Positions 1 through 5,662 of a DNA stretch of 6,038 bases are shown here, piece after piece. Made by a program: the position numbers and the translations under genes. The notes under the pieces are model-generated. The model was not told the DNA's origin. It made no database searches and was given only the letters and a program-made list of their open reading frames with translations. The first letter of the stretch is position 1; each line of letters starts with the position of its first letter. Source of the stretch: Chloroflexota bacterium. Lineage in GTDB: Bacteria > Chloroflexota > Limnocylindria > Limnocylindrales > CSP1-4. Location of the stretch: assembly GCA_003158495.1 (NCBI GenBank), contig PMJT01000215.1, positions 9,420-15,457 of the forward strand, in the 5' to 3' direction.

Positions 1-361
1 CCGAGTCCCGGACGACGCGGCCGTCGTTCTTGGCCTGGACCAGGATGTCGTCCGGCTGCCACGAGGCGCCGGCTACGGGGATGGCCGGCGGGTTGGTAGG
101 CGGCACGGTCGGGCGCGGCGTCGTGGTAGGGGTGGGTGCGGCCGACTCGGTGGCCGTGGGCGCCGCCGCGGGGGTCGGCGTGGCGGGCGGTGTCGAGCCG
201 ATTGCGATCCCGGGCGAGGTCACATCGGGAGTGGCGGCAGGGCCACTCAGCGCCCCGGGCACCTGCCACACGAGGATGGCCGCGAGCGCGACGCCGAACA
301 CGGCGAGGGCCGCGCGCGGGCCGCTGCGGGACATGTTGGGGAGTCGCGATAGCCCGGGCAT
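1..361 (-). CDS. Membrane-anchored or exported protein with Pro/Thr-rich stalk (partial, N-terminus only)
   Basis: This frame runs off the left edge, so only 120 N-terminal residues are visible. The ATG at 361 is the first start after an in-frame TGA at 379-377; a second in-frame ATG lies at 334. Residues 16-35 form one hydrophobic segment (core ALAVFGVALAAILVW) after a short basic start, as in an uncleaved anchor or signal peptide. There is no lipobox cysteine. Residues about 38-96 are a low-complexity Pro/Thr/Ala stalk with runs such as TPTP and PTPTTTPRP. From about residue 97 the composition changes to a globular start (ASWQPDDILVQAKNDGRVV). This layout is typical of extracytoplasmic proteins tethered by a flexible linker. 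I do not recognise the domain, so no function is assigned. No Shine-Dalgarno is visible; a TATAGT hexamer ends 6 nt before the ATG, so the mRNA is probably leaderless. It is divergent from the helicase gene. Confidence 0.75.
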   Translation of the reverse strand, partial: MPGLSRLPNMSRSGPRAALAVFGVALAAILVWQVPGALSGPAATPDVTSPGIAIGSTPPATPTPAAAPTATESAAPTPTTTPRPTVPPTNPPAIPVAGASWQPDDILVQAKNDGRVVRDS

Positions 362-379
362 GCGGCGACTATACGTTCA
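362..379 (-). promoter_or_regulatory. Promoter for the gene starting at 361 (leaderless -10 type)
   Basis: On the minus strand, TATAGT occupies 373-368 and is followed by exactly 6 nt (CGCCGC) before the ATG at 361. This is a near-consensus -10 hexamer at the distance expected if transcription starts on the A of the ATG. A possible -35 (TTGGCG, 398-393) lies 19 nt upstream of the -10 and is weak. The absence of a purine-rich ribosome binding site supports a leaderless message. Confidence 0.5.
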
Positions 380-696
380 GATGCCACCGGGCCGCCAACG
401 AAGCAGGCTGGCGGCTGGAGTGCCAGAGGCGAGGCACAGCAGTGCGACAGCCGCAGCGCGACTCGTCGGCAGCCCCAGGCTGGCAGGCAGCTGGTTGGAA
501 ACCAGGATTCCGCGCCGCGACACTGCGTCCCGTACGCGTAGGACCGGACCGGTCGCGGCCAGGCTTCCGGGGGCCGGCGTCGTCCTCCGTCCGCGGCACA
601 TGAGGCGCCGCAAGACGGTCGCGGAAAACGGCCGGCCGGCACGACCTCACCGGCAGACCAGGTCGCGCAGATAAGCCGCGGATGATCGACGACTCC

Positions 697-709
697 TAGT
701 CTCACGGCC
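697..709 (+). promoter_or_regulatory. Promoter for the helicase gene (leaderless -10 type)
   Basis: TAGTCT at 697-702 fits the TANNNT form of a -10 element and ends 7 nt before the ATG at 710. There is no Shine-Dalgarno in the preceding 25 bases and no convincing -35. Transcription would start at or next to the ATG, giving a leaderless mRNA. Confidence 0.42.
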
Positions 710-2419
710 ATGCTTCACTCATCGGTCACCGAACGACTCGACAGGCTCGCGCCGGACCAGCGCGAGGCGGCGACCGCGCCCCCGGGGCCAGTGTTGTGCG
801 TCGCTCCCGCGGGGAGTGGCAAGACAACGACCCTCGTCGCGCGGATCGCGTGGCTGGTCGCTACCGGCGCGGACCCGGCCCGCATAACCGCGGTCACGTT
901 CAACAAGCGCGCCGCGGATGAGATGGCAACGCGAGTGGACGCGGCGCTGGAGCCGCTCGGCCTGGCAGCCGGAAGCGTCCGTGTCAAGACGTTCCATGCC
1001 CTCGGCCGCGAGATCCTCGCCGACGGCGGCGAGCGCGTGGAGCCACTGCTGGACCGCGAGTCCGTGCTGCGCGACATGTGGCCGGACATAGACCGTGGCG
1101 CGATCCGTCGGCTCGACGACGCGTTCAGCCGGCTCAAGCTGGACCTTGGGGTGACGGCGGAAGAGGTCTGCGAGGATCCTGAGCCGGGGCCGATCGCCCG
1201 CGCCTTCCTCGGCTACGAGGGCGCAATCGCCGACATCGGTGGGCTCGATTTCGACGACCTGGTAGCTCGGGCGCTTCGACTGCTCGAGGCGAGGCCGCTG
1301 CTCCTGCGTCGCTGGCGCGCCCGATGCACACACCTGCTGGTCGACGAGACCCAGGACGTGGACCGGTCGCAGCTCCGGCTGGCACTCCTGCTCGCCGCGC
1401 CCGAGAACCGCATCTTCCTCGTCGGCGACGACGATCAGACCATATACGGCTGGCGCCTGGCCGATGTGCGGCGCGTCTTGAGCATGGCGGACTCCCTGCC
1501 CGGGCTGCGGCGGATCGATCTGACCGTCAACTACCGCTGCCCACGCCCCGTCGTCGAGCGGGCGGTCCGGCTCGTGGCTCACAACGGCGAGCGCTTCGTG
1601 AAGACGATCGAGCCGGGGCCGGCGGCGCACGGGAGGCTCGTCCTCGCACCGGACGGGTCTGACGAGACGATCCGAATGCGCCACGTATTCGAGAGCTGGC
1701 CGGACGACGGCGGAACCCGGGCGATCCTGGCCCGGACGAACGCCGAACTCCTGCCCGCGGCAGTAACCGCGCTCGAGATGGGTCTCCCTTTCCGGGCGCC
1801 GCGGTTGCGGTTCCTCTCGGAGGATCGGCGCGTGGACGCGATCCTGGCGGCGGCGGCGAGAGTGCCCGCTCGCGGCGACTCGCCCCTGCCACGATTGGTT
1901 GAGGTGGCACGGTCCGGGCTGGAGAGCATCGACGCAACGGCTTCGGCCGAGCCAGCGGGCGTCGCCCCGCAGGCCGGGGCAGACGTCGAGGCCCGCGACG
2001 CCGAGGAGCCGCTGCCCATCGAGACGGCCGATCTCGTTGCGGCGCTCGTCGGATGGGCGGCGCCGTACCGGACGCTCGACGAGGTTGCTGCCGCATTGGC
2101 TCGCCATCGAGCGCTCGTCGCTGAGCTGCGCCGCGATGACGCGCCGCTCACGCTCGCGACCGCACACTCAACCAAGGGCCTGGAATTCGACCACGTCGCA
2201 GTAGTGGGACTCGATGCCGGCCGCTTCCCGTCGGCAAGGTCGCTGCGCGATGCACCTGAACCGGCGCGCGCGCTGGAGGAGGAACGCCGCCTCGCATACG
2301 TTGCCTGGACGCGAGCCCGCCGATCGCTGACACTGGTCTACGACCCGGCCTCGCCCTCGCAGTTCCTGCTCGAGGCATTCAGCGACGTCGAGTTGAACCT
2401 GGACGCCGCCCCTTGCTGA
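710..2419 (+). CDS. Compact UvrD/PcrA-type SF1 DNA helicase
   Basis: An ATP-dependent 3'-5' DNA helicase/translocase of superfamily 1A is predicted, acting in the cytoplasm in repair or replication-conflict processing. Motifs run in order over 569 residues: Q motif Q17; Walker A APAGSGKTT (32-40, K38); Ia TFNKRAADEM (63-72); Ib KTFHALGREIL (93-103); II LLVDETQD (D212, E213); III FLVGDDDQTIYGWR (236-249); IV LTVNYRCP (271-278); V LATAHSTKGLEFD (482-494); VI EERRLAYVAWTRAR (524-537, probable arginine finger R535). The protein is shorter than UvrD/PcrA (about 720 aa): the stretch from motif IV to V, which holds the 2B subdomain, is only about 208 residues, and the chain ends about 30 residues after motif VI, so the C-terminal RNA-polymerase-binding tail is missing. 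An Ala/Glu-rich low-complexity stretch lies near 405-440. An in-frame TGA at 683 leaves the ATG at 710 as the only plausible start. It is a single-gene unit; UvrD, PcrA and Rep paralogues cannot be separated. Confidence 0.95.
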   Translation: MLHSSVTERLDRLAPDQREAATAPPGPVLCVAPAGSGKTTTLVARIAWLVATGADPARITAVTFNKRAADEMATRVDAALEPLGLAAGSVRVKTFHALGREILADGGERVEPLLDRESVLRDMWPDIDRGAIRRLDDAFSRLKLDLGVTAEEVCEDPEPGPIARAFLGYEGAIADIGGLDFDDLVARALRLLEARPLLLRRWRARCTHLLVDETQDVDRSQLRLALLLAAPENRIFLVGDDDQTIYGWRLADVRRVLSMADSLPGLRRIDLTVNYRCPRPVVERAVRLVAHNGERFVKTIEPGPAAHGRLVLAPDGSDETIRMRHVFESWPDDGGTRAILARTNAELLPAAVTALEMGLPFRAPRLRFLSEDRRVDAILAAAARVPARGDSPLPRLVEVARSGLESIDATASAEPAGVAPQAGADVEARDAEEPLPIETADLVAALVGWAAPYRTLDEVAAALARHRALVAELRRDDAPLTLATAHSTKGLEFDHVAVVGLDAGRFPSARSLRDAPEPARALEEERRLAYVAWTRARRSLTLVYDPASPSQFLLEAFSDVELNLDAAPC

Positions 2420-2465
2420 GCCGGCGGACCGGCCCCGAGCCGGCGGACCGGCCCCGAGCCGGCGG
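2418..2465. repeat. 19-bp direct tandem repeat, 2.5 copies
   Basis: The unit GAGCCGGCGGACCGGCCCC occurs perfectly at 2418-2436 and 2437-2455. A third partial copy matches for 10 bases (2456-2465) before diverging. It begins inside the stop codon of the helicase gene and fills most of the convergent gap. The unit is rich in self-complementary CCGG/GCCGG elements, so transcripts through it would fold strongly. Confidence 0.85.
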
Positions 2466-2487
2466 CCGCTCCACGCTCGCGGCCGGC
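2461..2487. terminator. GC-rich hairpin between convergent genes, candidate bidirectional terminator
   Basis: A perfect 7-bp inverted repeat, CGGCCGC at 2463-2469 and GCGGCCG at 2479-2485, encloses a 9-nt loop. It lies directly after the TAG of the minus-strand RDD gene (2491-2489) and 44 bases after the helicase stop. With the self-complementary tandem repeat on its left it could end transcription from both sides. There is no T-run on either strand, so it is not a classical intrinsic terminator; the call rests on position and stem strength. Confidence 0.45.
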
Positions 2488-2488
2488 G

Positions 2489-3871
2489 CTAGACCTCCTG
2501 GGTCACCTTGCTGTTGAGAAACTTGTCGTGGAGGCCGCGTTGGTCCGGATCGACGATCGTGGTGTAGAAGAGGTAGAGCATCCAACCCGACGCCACCAGG
2601 ATCACGACGTCGCGCATGGCGCCCGGCACGATGGTCGTGAGAGCGAACGGTCCCTGGAGGACCGCCCATCGAACGAGGGCGTCGATCCAGCCCAGACGCT
2701 TGCCGGTCGTGGCGTCGGCAACCTCAAGGTGGAAGAGACGCTGGCCGATCGACCCGCGACGGAAAACCCAGCCCGTGGCGAAGTAGATTAACTGCTCGGC
2801 CCCGCCGGCGAGGCCTGCGAGGATGAACGTCCGGTCGTCCAAGGTCGTGGCCGTGGACGGCATGAAGGTCGCGACCACGAACGAAGCCGTCAGCACGTAG
2901 GCGACGTATACGAAGACGCAGTCGAAGGCGTACGCCGAGATTCGGCGGTTGATCGTCGCAACGTGAAGCCGGTCGCGGGCCTCCGGTCTGGCGCCGGGGC
3001 CGGTCCAGGCCGAGTTCGGATCGGGCGACGGCGGCAGCGCAGTCGGAAAGCCGCCCGGGGGCGACGACGCGTCCGGACCCGCGGCGCCCGGCCACCCGTC
3101 CGGCGACACGGCGTCCGGCGGGAGGGCTCCCGGCAATCCGTATACGGGCCCGTAGCCGGGGAAGTAGCCGTACTGGACCGGCACCTTGCTCTTCCCGACG
3201 ACCATCGAGGCGGCCAGGCGGTCGTGCAGGCCTCGCCGTTGCGGGTTCATACCCGTCCAGAGCAGGAGCATCGCCGGCCAGAAGATGGCGCCGAGGATCG
3301 CGAGGTCGAGTGGTGCCGAGTATTGCGACAGCCACCTCTCCGCCGACCCGCCCGGCTGCGGATTCATCATGTCCGACCACGCCACGGAGGTTTCGAGAGC
3401 GAAGACTGCAAACAGCAGACCGCCGACTGCGCCGATCGGAATCCCGAGAGCCACGACGGCTCTGGCAAACGCCTGCCTGACCGACAGGTTTCGACCGGTC
3501 GAGGCCGAGCCGACCTGCAGGGAGAGCAATCTCTGTCCTGGCAATCCCCTGAGGCGGGCCCAGAAGAAGGTCGCGTAGGCGACGTTCAGGGCGATGAAGA
3601 CGACCATCATGACAGCCAGCTCACCGAGGTTCACGCGGTACGGCGCTACCGTAGGCAGGGTCAGCGGTGCCGCTTCGAGCTGGCGCTGGGCTTCCGGATC
3701 GATCGCGACCACGCCCGCGACGACCACCACGACCCAAAAGCAGGCATGCAGGATCCCGAGGATGAAGCCGTCGATGAGGAACGCGGCGATTCGAATCCTC
3801 AGACTGGCAACCATCAGGCCAGGCGGCAATAGAACCGCGGCCGGACCTTGAGGTGGCGTGGGACCCGTCAC
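2489..3871 (-). CDS. Membrane protein with two tandem RDD modules
   Basis: A 460-residue polytopic membrane protein is predicted; RDD proteins are named for conserved Arg and Asp residues, and their role is mostly unknown, with transport suggested for some. Module 1 (about 21-226) starts RIRIAAFLIDGF (R27, D34), has GLPGQRLLSLQV (109-120) and closes with RRGLHDRLAASMVV (212-225). Module 2 (about 303-458) repeats this order: INRRISAYAFDCVF (R310, D317), RRGSIGQRLFHLEVADATTG (371-390) and QRGLHDKFLNSKV (444-456). The modules are joined by a Pro/Gly/Tyr-rich linker (about 231-300, with YGYFPGYGPVYGLPGALPP). Hydrophobic segments lie near 29-56, 86-105, 138-160, 187-206, 315-336, 349-369 and 420-438. 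The start is GTG at 3871, overlapping the upstream TGA by 4 bases (GTGA), with GGAG 7 nt upstream, so translation is probably coupled. A substrate cannot be deduced. Confidence 0.9.
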   Translation of the reverse strand: MTGPTPPQGPAAVLLPPGLMVASLRIRIAAFLIDGFILGILHACFWVVVVVAGVVAIDPEAQRQLEAAPLTLPTVAPYRVNLGELAVMMVVFIALNVAYATFFWARLRGLPGQRLLSLQVGSASTGRNLSVRQAFARAVVALGIPIGAVGGLLFAVFALETSVAWSDMMNPQPGGSAERWLSQYSAPLDLAILGAIFWPAMLLLWTGMNPQRRGLHDRLAASMVVGKSKVPVQYGYFPGYGPVYGLPGALPPDAVSPDGWPGAAGPDASSPPGGFPTALPPSPDPNSAWTGPGARPEARDRLHVATINRRISAYAFDCVFVYVAYVLTASFVVATFMPSTATTLDDRTFILAGLAGGAEQLIYFATGWVFRRGSIGQRLFHLEVADATTGKRLGWIDALVRWAVLQGPFALTTIVPGAMRDVVILVASGWMLYLFYTTIVDPDQRGLHDKFLNSKVTQEV

Positions 3872-4767
3872 GCGGTCGCTCCGTCCTGGGGCGGAGTCTC
3901 CGGACCCTCGGCTCCGCTCGGCGCCTCAGGCGACTGGGTCTCCCAAGGCCGGCCCTGGGGTTGGGTGCCACGTGGATAGAAAGTCGGCGCGTACCCGGTC
4001 GGCGGTACACCGTACGCAGGGGCGACCTCCGTATGGCCCCACCGCTCGTACTTCTGCCAGCCCCCACGCGGCGGCCTGGCCAGAACGACCGAACCGGACA
4101 ACCTGTCGTGGATGCCGAGCATTCGAGCGTTGCGCGCAACCGAGGCAAGCAGCACGACGGACCAGATCGCCGAGCCCCAGCTGGCCAAAGTCGATGCTGA
4201 ACTGGCCGTTCGGCCGGAAGAGTCGACAGCGGTCCGGGTGAGCGAAATGGCCGTCCCGTAGCTCGTCTGCGAGAACGGCACGCTGGCGAGGACCTGAATC
4301 ACAAGCGCAAGTGCGACTGCGGTCGCGATCTGACCAACACCCTCCATGGCCACCCAGCGGACCAGCGCGCGCCCGACGGATAGCCTCTCGGAGTCCTCGA
4401 TGGCCACGACCTCGACCGCAAGAAGGCGCTGACCGAGAGTGCCGCCGAACAGGTTCCAGCAACCGGCGAAATAGGCGGCCCGCAGGACGATCCAGCCGGC
4501 GACGGCGAGCCACATCAGCGGCGCGTTGATGGCGAGTAGCTTCTCGTTGATGACGGCCGTGTGGTTGTTGGCGAGCTTGTCTATGACGTCGGAGTTGACG
4601 GTCAGCACCCGGCAGGCCAGAGCGAAGCTGAACGGGATCATCACCAGGAAGGTCGCGAGGATGGCGTCGATGATCCAGGCCATGGTTCGGCGGCCCATGC
4701 CTGCCACGACAGCGCCTGCGGTCTCCTCGACCTGGTGCCGTTGCGGCTCGTCGACCCAACCACTCAC
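3868..4767 (-). CDS. RDD family membrane protein, single module, first gene of RDD operon
   Basis: The 299-residue product has one RDD module: GRRTMAWIIDAI near residues 25-36 (R26/R27, D34), GGTLGQRLLAVEVV (108-121), RLSVGRALVRWVAM (128-141) and the closing RMLGIHDRLSGSVVL (215-229). Hydrophobic segments lie near 29-52, 83-103, 143-163 and 197-212. The last 70 residues form a Pro/Gly/Tyr-rich, presumably cytoplasmic tail (AYGVPPTGYAPTFYPRG near 251-267) like the linker in the next gene. I chose the GTG at 4767 because GGAGG (4779-4775) sits 7 nt upstream and the promoter lies above it; the frame stays open to a TTG at 4860, but that extension has no binding site and looks like non-coding sequence. 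Its TGA overlaps the GTG of the following double-RDD gene by 4 bases, so the two proteins are probably made together and may assemble together. The biochemical role is unknown. Confidence 0.88.
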   Translation of the reverse strand: MSGWVDEPQRHQVEETAGAVVAGMGRRTMAWIIDAILATFLVMIPFSFALACRVLTVNSDVIDKLANNHTAVINEKLLAINAPLMWLAVAGWIVLRAAYFAGCWNLFGGTLGQRLLAVEVVAIEDSERLSVGRALVRWVAMEGVGQIATAVALALVIQVLASVPFSQTSYGTAISLTRTAVDSSGRTASSASTLASWGSAIWSVVLLASVARNARMLGIHDRLSGSVVLARPPRGGWQKYERWGHTEVAPAYGVPPTGYAPTFYPRGTQPQGRPWETQSPEAPSGAEGPETPPQDGATA

Positions 4768-4774
4768 GCGCTGA

Positions 4775-4779
4775 CCTCC
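4775..4779 (-). promoter_or_regulatory. Shine-Dalgarno that fixes the GTG start at 4767
   Basis: GGAGG reads on the minus strand from 4779 to 4775, with a 7-nt spacer to the GTG at 4767. It is the best ribosome binding site in the window and rules against the longer TTG-initiated frame. Confidence 0.8.
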
Positions 4780-4783
4780 AGGG

Positions 4784-4811
4784 AAAAGGACCGGCACGGG
4801 AACCGTGCTGG
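4784..4811 (-). promoter_or_regulatory. Inverted repeat with T-run in the RDD operon leader
   Basis: On the plus strand GCACGG, GAA, CCGTGC (4794-4808) is a perfect 6-bp inverted repeat with a 3-nt centre. Flanking CC/GG pairs extend it to 4791-4811 with one imperfect pair. On the minus strand the hairpin is followed 3 nt later by TTTT (4787-4784) and then by the Shine-Dalgarno. If transcription starts about 7 nt below the -10 at 4821-4816, the repeat lies at the very 5' end of the mRNA. It could be an operator over the start site, a 5' stabilising hairpin or a weak attenuator. Confidence 0.45.
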
Positions 4812-4815
4812 ACCG

Positions 4816-4821
4816 AGGATA
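4816..4821 (-). promoter_or_regulatory. Possible -10 element of the RDD operon
   Basis: TATCCT on the minus strand (4821-4816) matches TANNNT. It lies about 48 bases upstream of the GTG at 4767, giving a leader of about 42 nt that holds a hairpin and the ribosome binding site. No clear -35 is seen at 16-19 nt, so the call is tentative. Confidence 0.35.
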
Positions 4822-4883
4822 GCCGACGTGGCCTTCCGCGCGCGGCCGACGGTTTGGCAAGCGGGCGGCGCGCGCCCGCCGCC

Positions 4884-4918
4884 CGAACTGGCAGCGAGCC
4901 TAGCGCTCGGCCAGTTCG
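4884..4918 (-). terminator. Long hairpin spanning the stop codon, candidate terminator of the DUF6941 operon
   Basis: CGAACTGGC (4884-4892) pairs perfectly with GCCAGTTCG (4910-4918). Inside it, after a 2-nt bulge, CGAGC (4895-4899) pairs with GCTCG (4905-4909) around a 5-nt loop. The TAG of the gene ending at 4900 is in that loop, so the last codons form one arm. A second inverted repeat follows (CGGGCGG 4862-4868, CCGCCCG 4879-4885), overlapping the first by two bases. No T-run follows, so it may terminate transcription without one or protect the 3' end. Confidence 0.5.
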
Positions 4919-5223
4919 CGGTTGACGGCCTTGCGCAGCCGATCTAGTTCGTCCAGGAATGGGCCCGTCAACTCGCCGGGGAGCGCGTCCCGAATCGAGT
5001 CGCGCGGCCCGTAGGCGGCCCGGGCCCGCATCGCCACGGAGCGCAACTCCAACACGTTGGCGTCGCGGAGCAATTCCGGCAGCGGGGCCAGGAAGTCCGA
5101 CCAGCGCTTTGACCCACGCTCGCGAGCACACTCCAGCAGCTTGTCGGCGGTCCGGGCGGCGGCGAGCGCGGCTTCATCTACTGCCGGGACCTCGTGCCTG
5201 GCCGGCTCTCGGTGTGGCGGCAC
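4900..5223 (-). CDS. Small helical protein of unknown function, downstream of DUF6941 gene
   Basis: I do not recognise this family. From the GTG at 5223 the product is 107 residues: a short Pro/charged start, then a soluble, mostly helical body (VDEAALAAARTADKLLECA, RWSDFLAPLPELLRDANVLE, then PFLDELDRLRKAVNRELAER at the end) without membrane segments or known catalytic motifs. The start is uncertain. The same frame has an ATG at 5274, which would add 17 residues and overlap the upstream gene by 50 bases. I prefer the GTG at 5223 because it follows the upstream TGA after one base (TGA-A-GTG), favouring re-initiation, and because third-position G/C is high in the upstream gene's frame there and lower in this one. 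Neither start has a clear Shine-Dalgarno. Coding nature is supported by amino-acid composition and operon position; its partner is probably the DUF6941 protein. Confidence 0.75.
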   Translation of the reverse strand: MPPHREPARHEVPAVDEAALAAARTADKLLECARERGSKRWSDFLAPLPELLRDANVLELRSVAMRARAAYGPRDSIRDALPGELTGPFLDELDRLRKAVNRELAER

Positions 5224-5224
5224 T

Positions 5225-5662
5225 TCAGGCGAGGTAGCGCGACGGTTCGGTGCCGCCGCTTTCGCGCGTGGCATTGACGACGAGTGGCAGGCGCTTGCGC
5301 TCGTTGCCGTCGATCGTGATCCGGACCGAATACTCGCCTGCGATCCGCATGGTCATGTTCCACAGGTCTATGGCGATGGCCACAACAATGTCGCCCACGT
5401 CATTGGGCCCGCGCGAGATGACGCGACCCGTAGCGTTGGTCACCTGGGCTCCGTCCGGCGCCGTCACCACGAAACCCAGGTCGTGCTCGCGCGCCCGCTC
5501 CGCCGCCGTGAGGCGAAGACCCACGAGCAGCGCGAGGTGCGGATGAGTGAAAGGGAATGCCGGGCCGCTAAGCCGAGTGACCCCGCCGCCGAGCACATGG
5601 AACTTCGAGCCGGGCTGAACCTCGGCGGCATCCGCGAGGAACGCGTACTCGATCTCGGGCAT
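5225..5662 (-). CDS. DUF6941-type protein, beta-rich, unknown function
   Basis: A 145-residue soluble protein without signal peptide or membrane segment. The N-terminal half has the pattern I associate with the uncharacterised DUF6941 family: EYAFLADAAEVQPGSKFHVL (4-23), then GGGVTRLSGPAFPFTHPHLA (25-44), then LLVGLRLTAAE and a VVTAPDG turn (65-71). The second half alternates hydrophobic and polar residues in strand-like runs (VVAIAIDLWNM, YSVRITIDGNERKRLPLVV), suggesting an immunoglobulin-like beta-sandwich. The family name is recalled from sequence pattern, not from a search. The biochemical role is unknown. The start is ATG at 5662; it lacks a Shine-Dalgarno, but TAGCAT ends 6 nt upstream, so the message is probably leaderless. 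Its TGA (5227-5225) abuts the GTG of the next small gene, indicating a two-gene operon. UvrA ends 61 bases upstream on the same strand and may partly read through. Confidence 0.82.
   Translation of the reverse strand: MPEIEYAFLADAAEVQPGSKFHVLGGGVTRLSGPAFPFTHPHLALLVGLRLTAAERAREHDLGFVVTAPDGAQVTNATGRVISRGPNDVGDIVVAIAIDLWNMTMRIAGEYSVRITIDGNERKRLPLVVNATRESGGTEPSRYLA

Larger units (their letters stand above)
362..709. other. Divergent intergenic region, no gene seen
   Basis: These 348 bases separate the divergent gene starts at 361 and 710. Open frames crossing the region encode only Arg/Pro/Ala/Gly-rich sequence without domain character, so I call no gene. Visible structure: a perfect 6-bp hairpin with 3-nt loop at 491-505 (CTGGTT, GGA, AACCAG), an inverted repeat at 542-554 (GACCGG, A, CCGGTC), and a 6-bp inverted repeat at 642-647/660-665 (CGACCT, AGGTCG). 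The 9-base sequence CAGGCTGGC occurs at 404-412 and 476-484. The two outward promoters sit at its ends. The region is longer than the other gaps in the window, so an undetected small RNA or regulator site is possible. Confidence 0.5.

Noticed and set aside
30..674. Plus-strand open frame of 214 codons at the left edge
   Set aside because: Its first part reads the antisense of the membrane-anchored protein (Gly/Val-rich translation is the complement of the Pro/Thr/Ala stalk) and the rest is Arg-rich non-coding DNA.
719..2167. Long open frame of 482 codons antisense to the helicase gene
   Set aside because: It mirrors a gene with all SF1 motifs intact and its translation shows no domain; long antisense frames are expected in high-GC DNA.
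2963..3832. Plus-strand open frame of 289 codons across the double RDD gene
   Set aside because: Arg/Gly/Asp/Gln-rich translation without hydrophobic pattern or domain; the minus strand encodes a clear two-module RDD protein.
4794..4808. Inverted repeat considered as a riboswitch or T-box
   Set aside because: It is a single short stem with a 3-nt loop; nothing around it matches the multi-stem layout of a known riboswitch class.
4768..4860. N-terminal extension of the first RDD protein to a TTG at 4860
   Set aside because: No ribosome binding site there; it would translate through the proposed promoter and leader hairpin, while GGAGG sits 7 nt before the GTG at 4767.
3926..5131. Minus-strand open frame of 401 codons crossing two genes and the gap between them
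   Set aside because: It is in another frame than the supported genes, runs through a promoter and terminator region, and is Arg/Gly-rich throughout.
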